Of a DNA stretch of 64,000 nt, positions 63,158-64,000 are shown piece after piece. The position numbers and the translations under genes are program-made. The notes below the pieces were generated by a model that worked only from the letters and a program-made list of their open reading frames with translations, was not told where the DNA came from and made no database searches. Location of the stretch: contig NZ_CP054585.1 in NCBI RefSeq assembly GCF_003721435.2, positions 1,178,001-1,242,000 on the forward strand. Reading direction: 5' to 3'. Source of the stretch: Halorubrum sp. CBA1229. GTDB taxonomy: Archaea; Halobacteriota; Halobacteria; Halobacteriales; Haloferacaceae. Positions within the stretch are counted from its first letter, which is position 1, and the number at the start of each line of letters is the position of its first letter.

Positions 63158-63506
63158 CTGTTCATGTCCAAACGGTTCGCCGCCCGGGTAATATTGTTTT
63201 CGTAAATAATTTATTATAATCAGAAATCGGTGTGTGGCCTGAGAAACTGTCCATCAGATTGCGAGGGAATCGGACGTTTTTGTACAACTCGCTCCGAGGC
63301 CGGCAATATTTTCGGCGCCTCGGCGGTTTCCGCTAATATAACGAACAAACAGGAGAGTTTCGCAGCGGGTCGGAACCGCGACGGGAGTCGGAGTCGCGGC
63401 CGGATGGGGTCGCAACTCAGGGGAGTCGAGCGGCACGAAGCGTGCGGGCGAGCGGCACGAAGCGTGCGGGCGAGCGGCACGAAGCGTGCGGCCGCCGGCC
63501 CCTCGG
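63158..63506. other. intergenic promoter region with 22-bp tandem repeat
   Basis: The left part (63190-63225) is AT-rich, with TAATATT, AAATAAT and TTATTATAAT, suitable for the E1alpha promoter on the minus strand. A 22-base unit is repeated almost three times from 63428 to 63490 (starts 63428, 63450, 63472). Each unit holds the small hairpin GCACG-AA-CGTGC-like. No convincing ORF is present. Confidence 0.7.
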
Positions 63507-63929
63507 TTATCCGAGTCGGAAGGAGGGTTCGTCGCGCTCGTCGCGGTCATCGCGCTCGCCGTCGAGGTCCTCCAGGTGGATCACGTCCTCGTCGTCGTCG
63601 TCCAGCTGTTCGCGGAGGTGGTTGACGTACCGCTTGTACTCGTCCAGCTGCTCGCGGAGGTGGTCGGCCTCCAGCTCCAGCCGCTCGTGCTCGCGGACGA
63701 AGCTCTTGGGGACCTCGACGCGCGGGGGGAACACCTCGCCGGTCTCGGTCTCGCTCTGGAGCTCCGCCTCCGGGACGGCGCGGACCTGTCCGTCGTGGGC
63801 AACGAGCGTGTCCACGTAGTCTCGGAACACCGCCGACAGCGAGATGTCCCGCTCCTCGGCGATGTCTCGGAGCGCCTCGAACGCGTCCTCGTTGACGCGG
63901 AACGAGATCGTCTTGTTCTTGTTGCCCAT
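63507..63929 (-). CDS. ribbon-helix-helix-like protein with coiled coil (140 aa)
   Basis: The N terminus MGNKNKTISFRVNEDAFEALRDIAEERDISLSAVFRDYV is typical of CopG/ribbon-helix-helix DNA-binding domains (one strand, two helices). The rest is a coiled coil with repeated LREQLDEYKRYVNHLREQL units, ending acidic. The ATG at 63929 follows an upstream open frame that is not conserved in character. Likely a dimeric DNA-binding protein; target unknown. Confidence 0.75.
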   Translation of the reverse strand: MGNKNKTISFRVNEDAFEALRDIAEERDISLSAVFRDYVDTLVAHDGQVRAVPEAELQSETETGEVFPPRVEVPKSFVREHERLELEADHLREQLDEYKRYVNHLREQLDDDDEDVIHLEDLDGERDDRDERDEPSFRLG

Positions 63930-64000
63930 TACCGGAAGATCCCTCTCGCGATCCACTTAAGCGTTTGTCAGACGGTGGCAGGGAACGGGGAATACCGACT

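Noticed and set aside
63428-63490. CRISPR-like reading of the 22-bp tandem repeat
   Set aside because: The units are directly adjacent with no unique spacers, so it is a tandem repeat.
1-64000. tRNA, rRNA and CRISPR genes
   Set aside because: No T-arm motif with a matching cloverleaf, no rRNA-like sequence and no regular spacer-repeat array was found by eye; a tRNAscan or CRISPR search would settle this.

Overview
This window is chromosomal DNA of a haloarchaeon, most like Halorubrum and relatives. Coding sequence is GC-rich and the proteins are very acidic. Many genes have a TATA-like box about 25-28 bases before the ATG or GTG, as in leaderless transcripts. Landmark genes are archaeal: PAN, aRF1, EF-1alpha, EF-2, PolB, the PolD large subunit and Mre11/Rad50. 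I saw no rRNA, tRNA or CRISPR array.

Layout. 1-8.3 kb: end of a DHH phosphoesterase gene, the proteasomal ATPase gene pan, a small winged-helix gene, the mre11-rad50 operon and three small haloarchaeal genes. 8.4-13.7 kb: family B DNA polymerase interrupted by two inteins. 13.8-18.6 kb: sufCBD, a ferritin-like gene and a DtxR-type regulator, an iron/Fe-S block. 18.6-26.6 kb: aRF1, argS, a small membrane protein, a receiver-PAS-GAF-kinase protein and a sugar-nucleotide epimerase. 26.8-38.7 kb: an iron-linked locus with a ferric ABC permease and Tat lipoprotein binding protein, a two-subunit GMC-type dehydrogenase, two glycosyltransferase-like proteins, a PMT/ArnT-like membrane protein and an AglD/AglR-like flippase. 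38.8-47.4 kb: a rhomboid protease, rps10, EF-1alpha, homoserine dehydrogenase with an ACT-domain partner, EF-2 and KDPG aldolase. 47.9-53.5 kb: PolD large subunit with a mini-intein, a PPC-domain protein, a NifU-like protein and a small conserved protein. 53.8-57.9 kb: copper module (CopA, Lrp-TRASH regulator, CopZ). 57.9-63.2 kb: 2-oxoacid dehydrogenase complex operon. A small RHH-like gene ends the window.

Two signals stand out. First, five perfect TTTAGG-N4-CCTAAA palindromes lie between 28.5 and 38.7 kb, each at the promoter of a different transcription unit. They tie the iron binding protein, the dehydrogenase and a lipid-linked sugar pathway (charging, mutase-like, flipping and transfer enzymes) into what looks like one metal-responsive regulon. 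Second, an interspersed family of 180-420 bp elements (four clear copies, two degenerate) fills the long intergenic gaps. Each keeps hairpins whose sequence differs between copies while pairing is retained. The clear copies also have a TATA box at a fixed distance before a conserved start and a T-rich end on the same strand, which suggests a structured RNA transcription unit or an RNA-like mobile element. A third, smaller theme is short ORFs, two of them placed like leaderless ORFs, whose TGA overlaps the GTG start of the next gene as GTGA, including a threonine-rich one ahead of the homoserine dehydrogenase operon.
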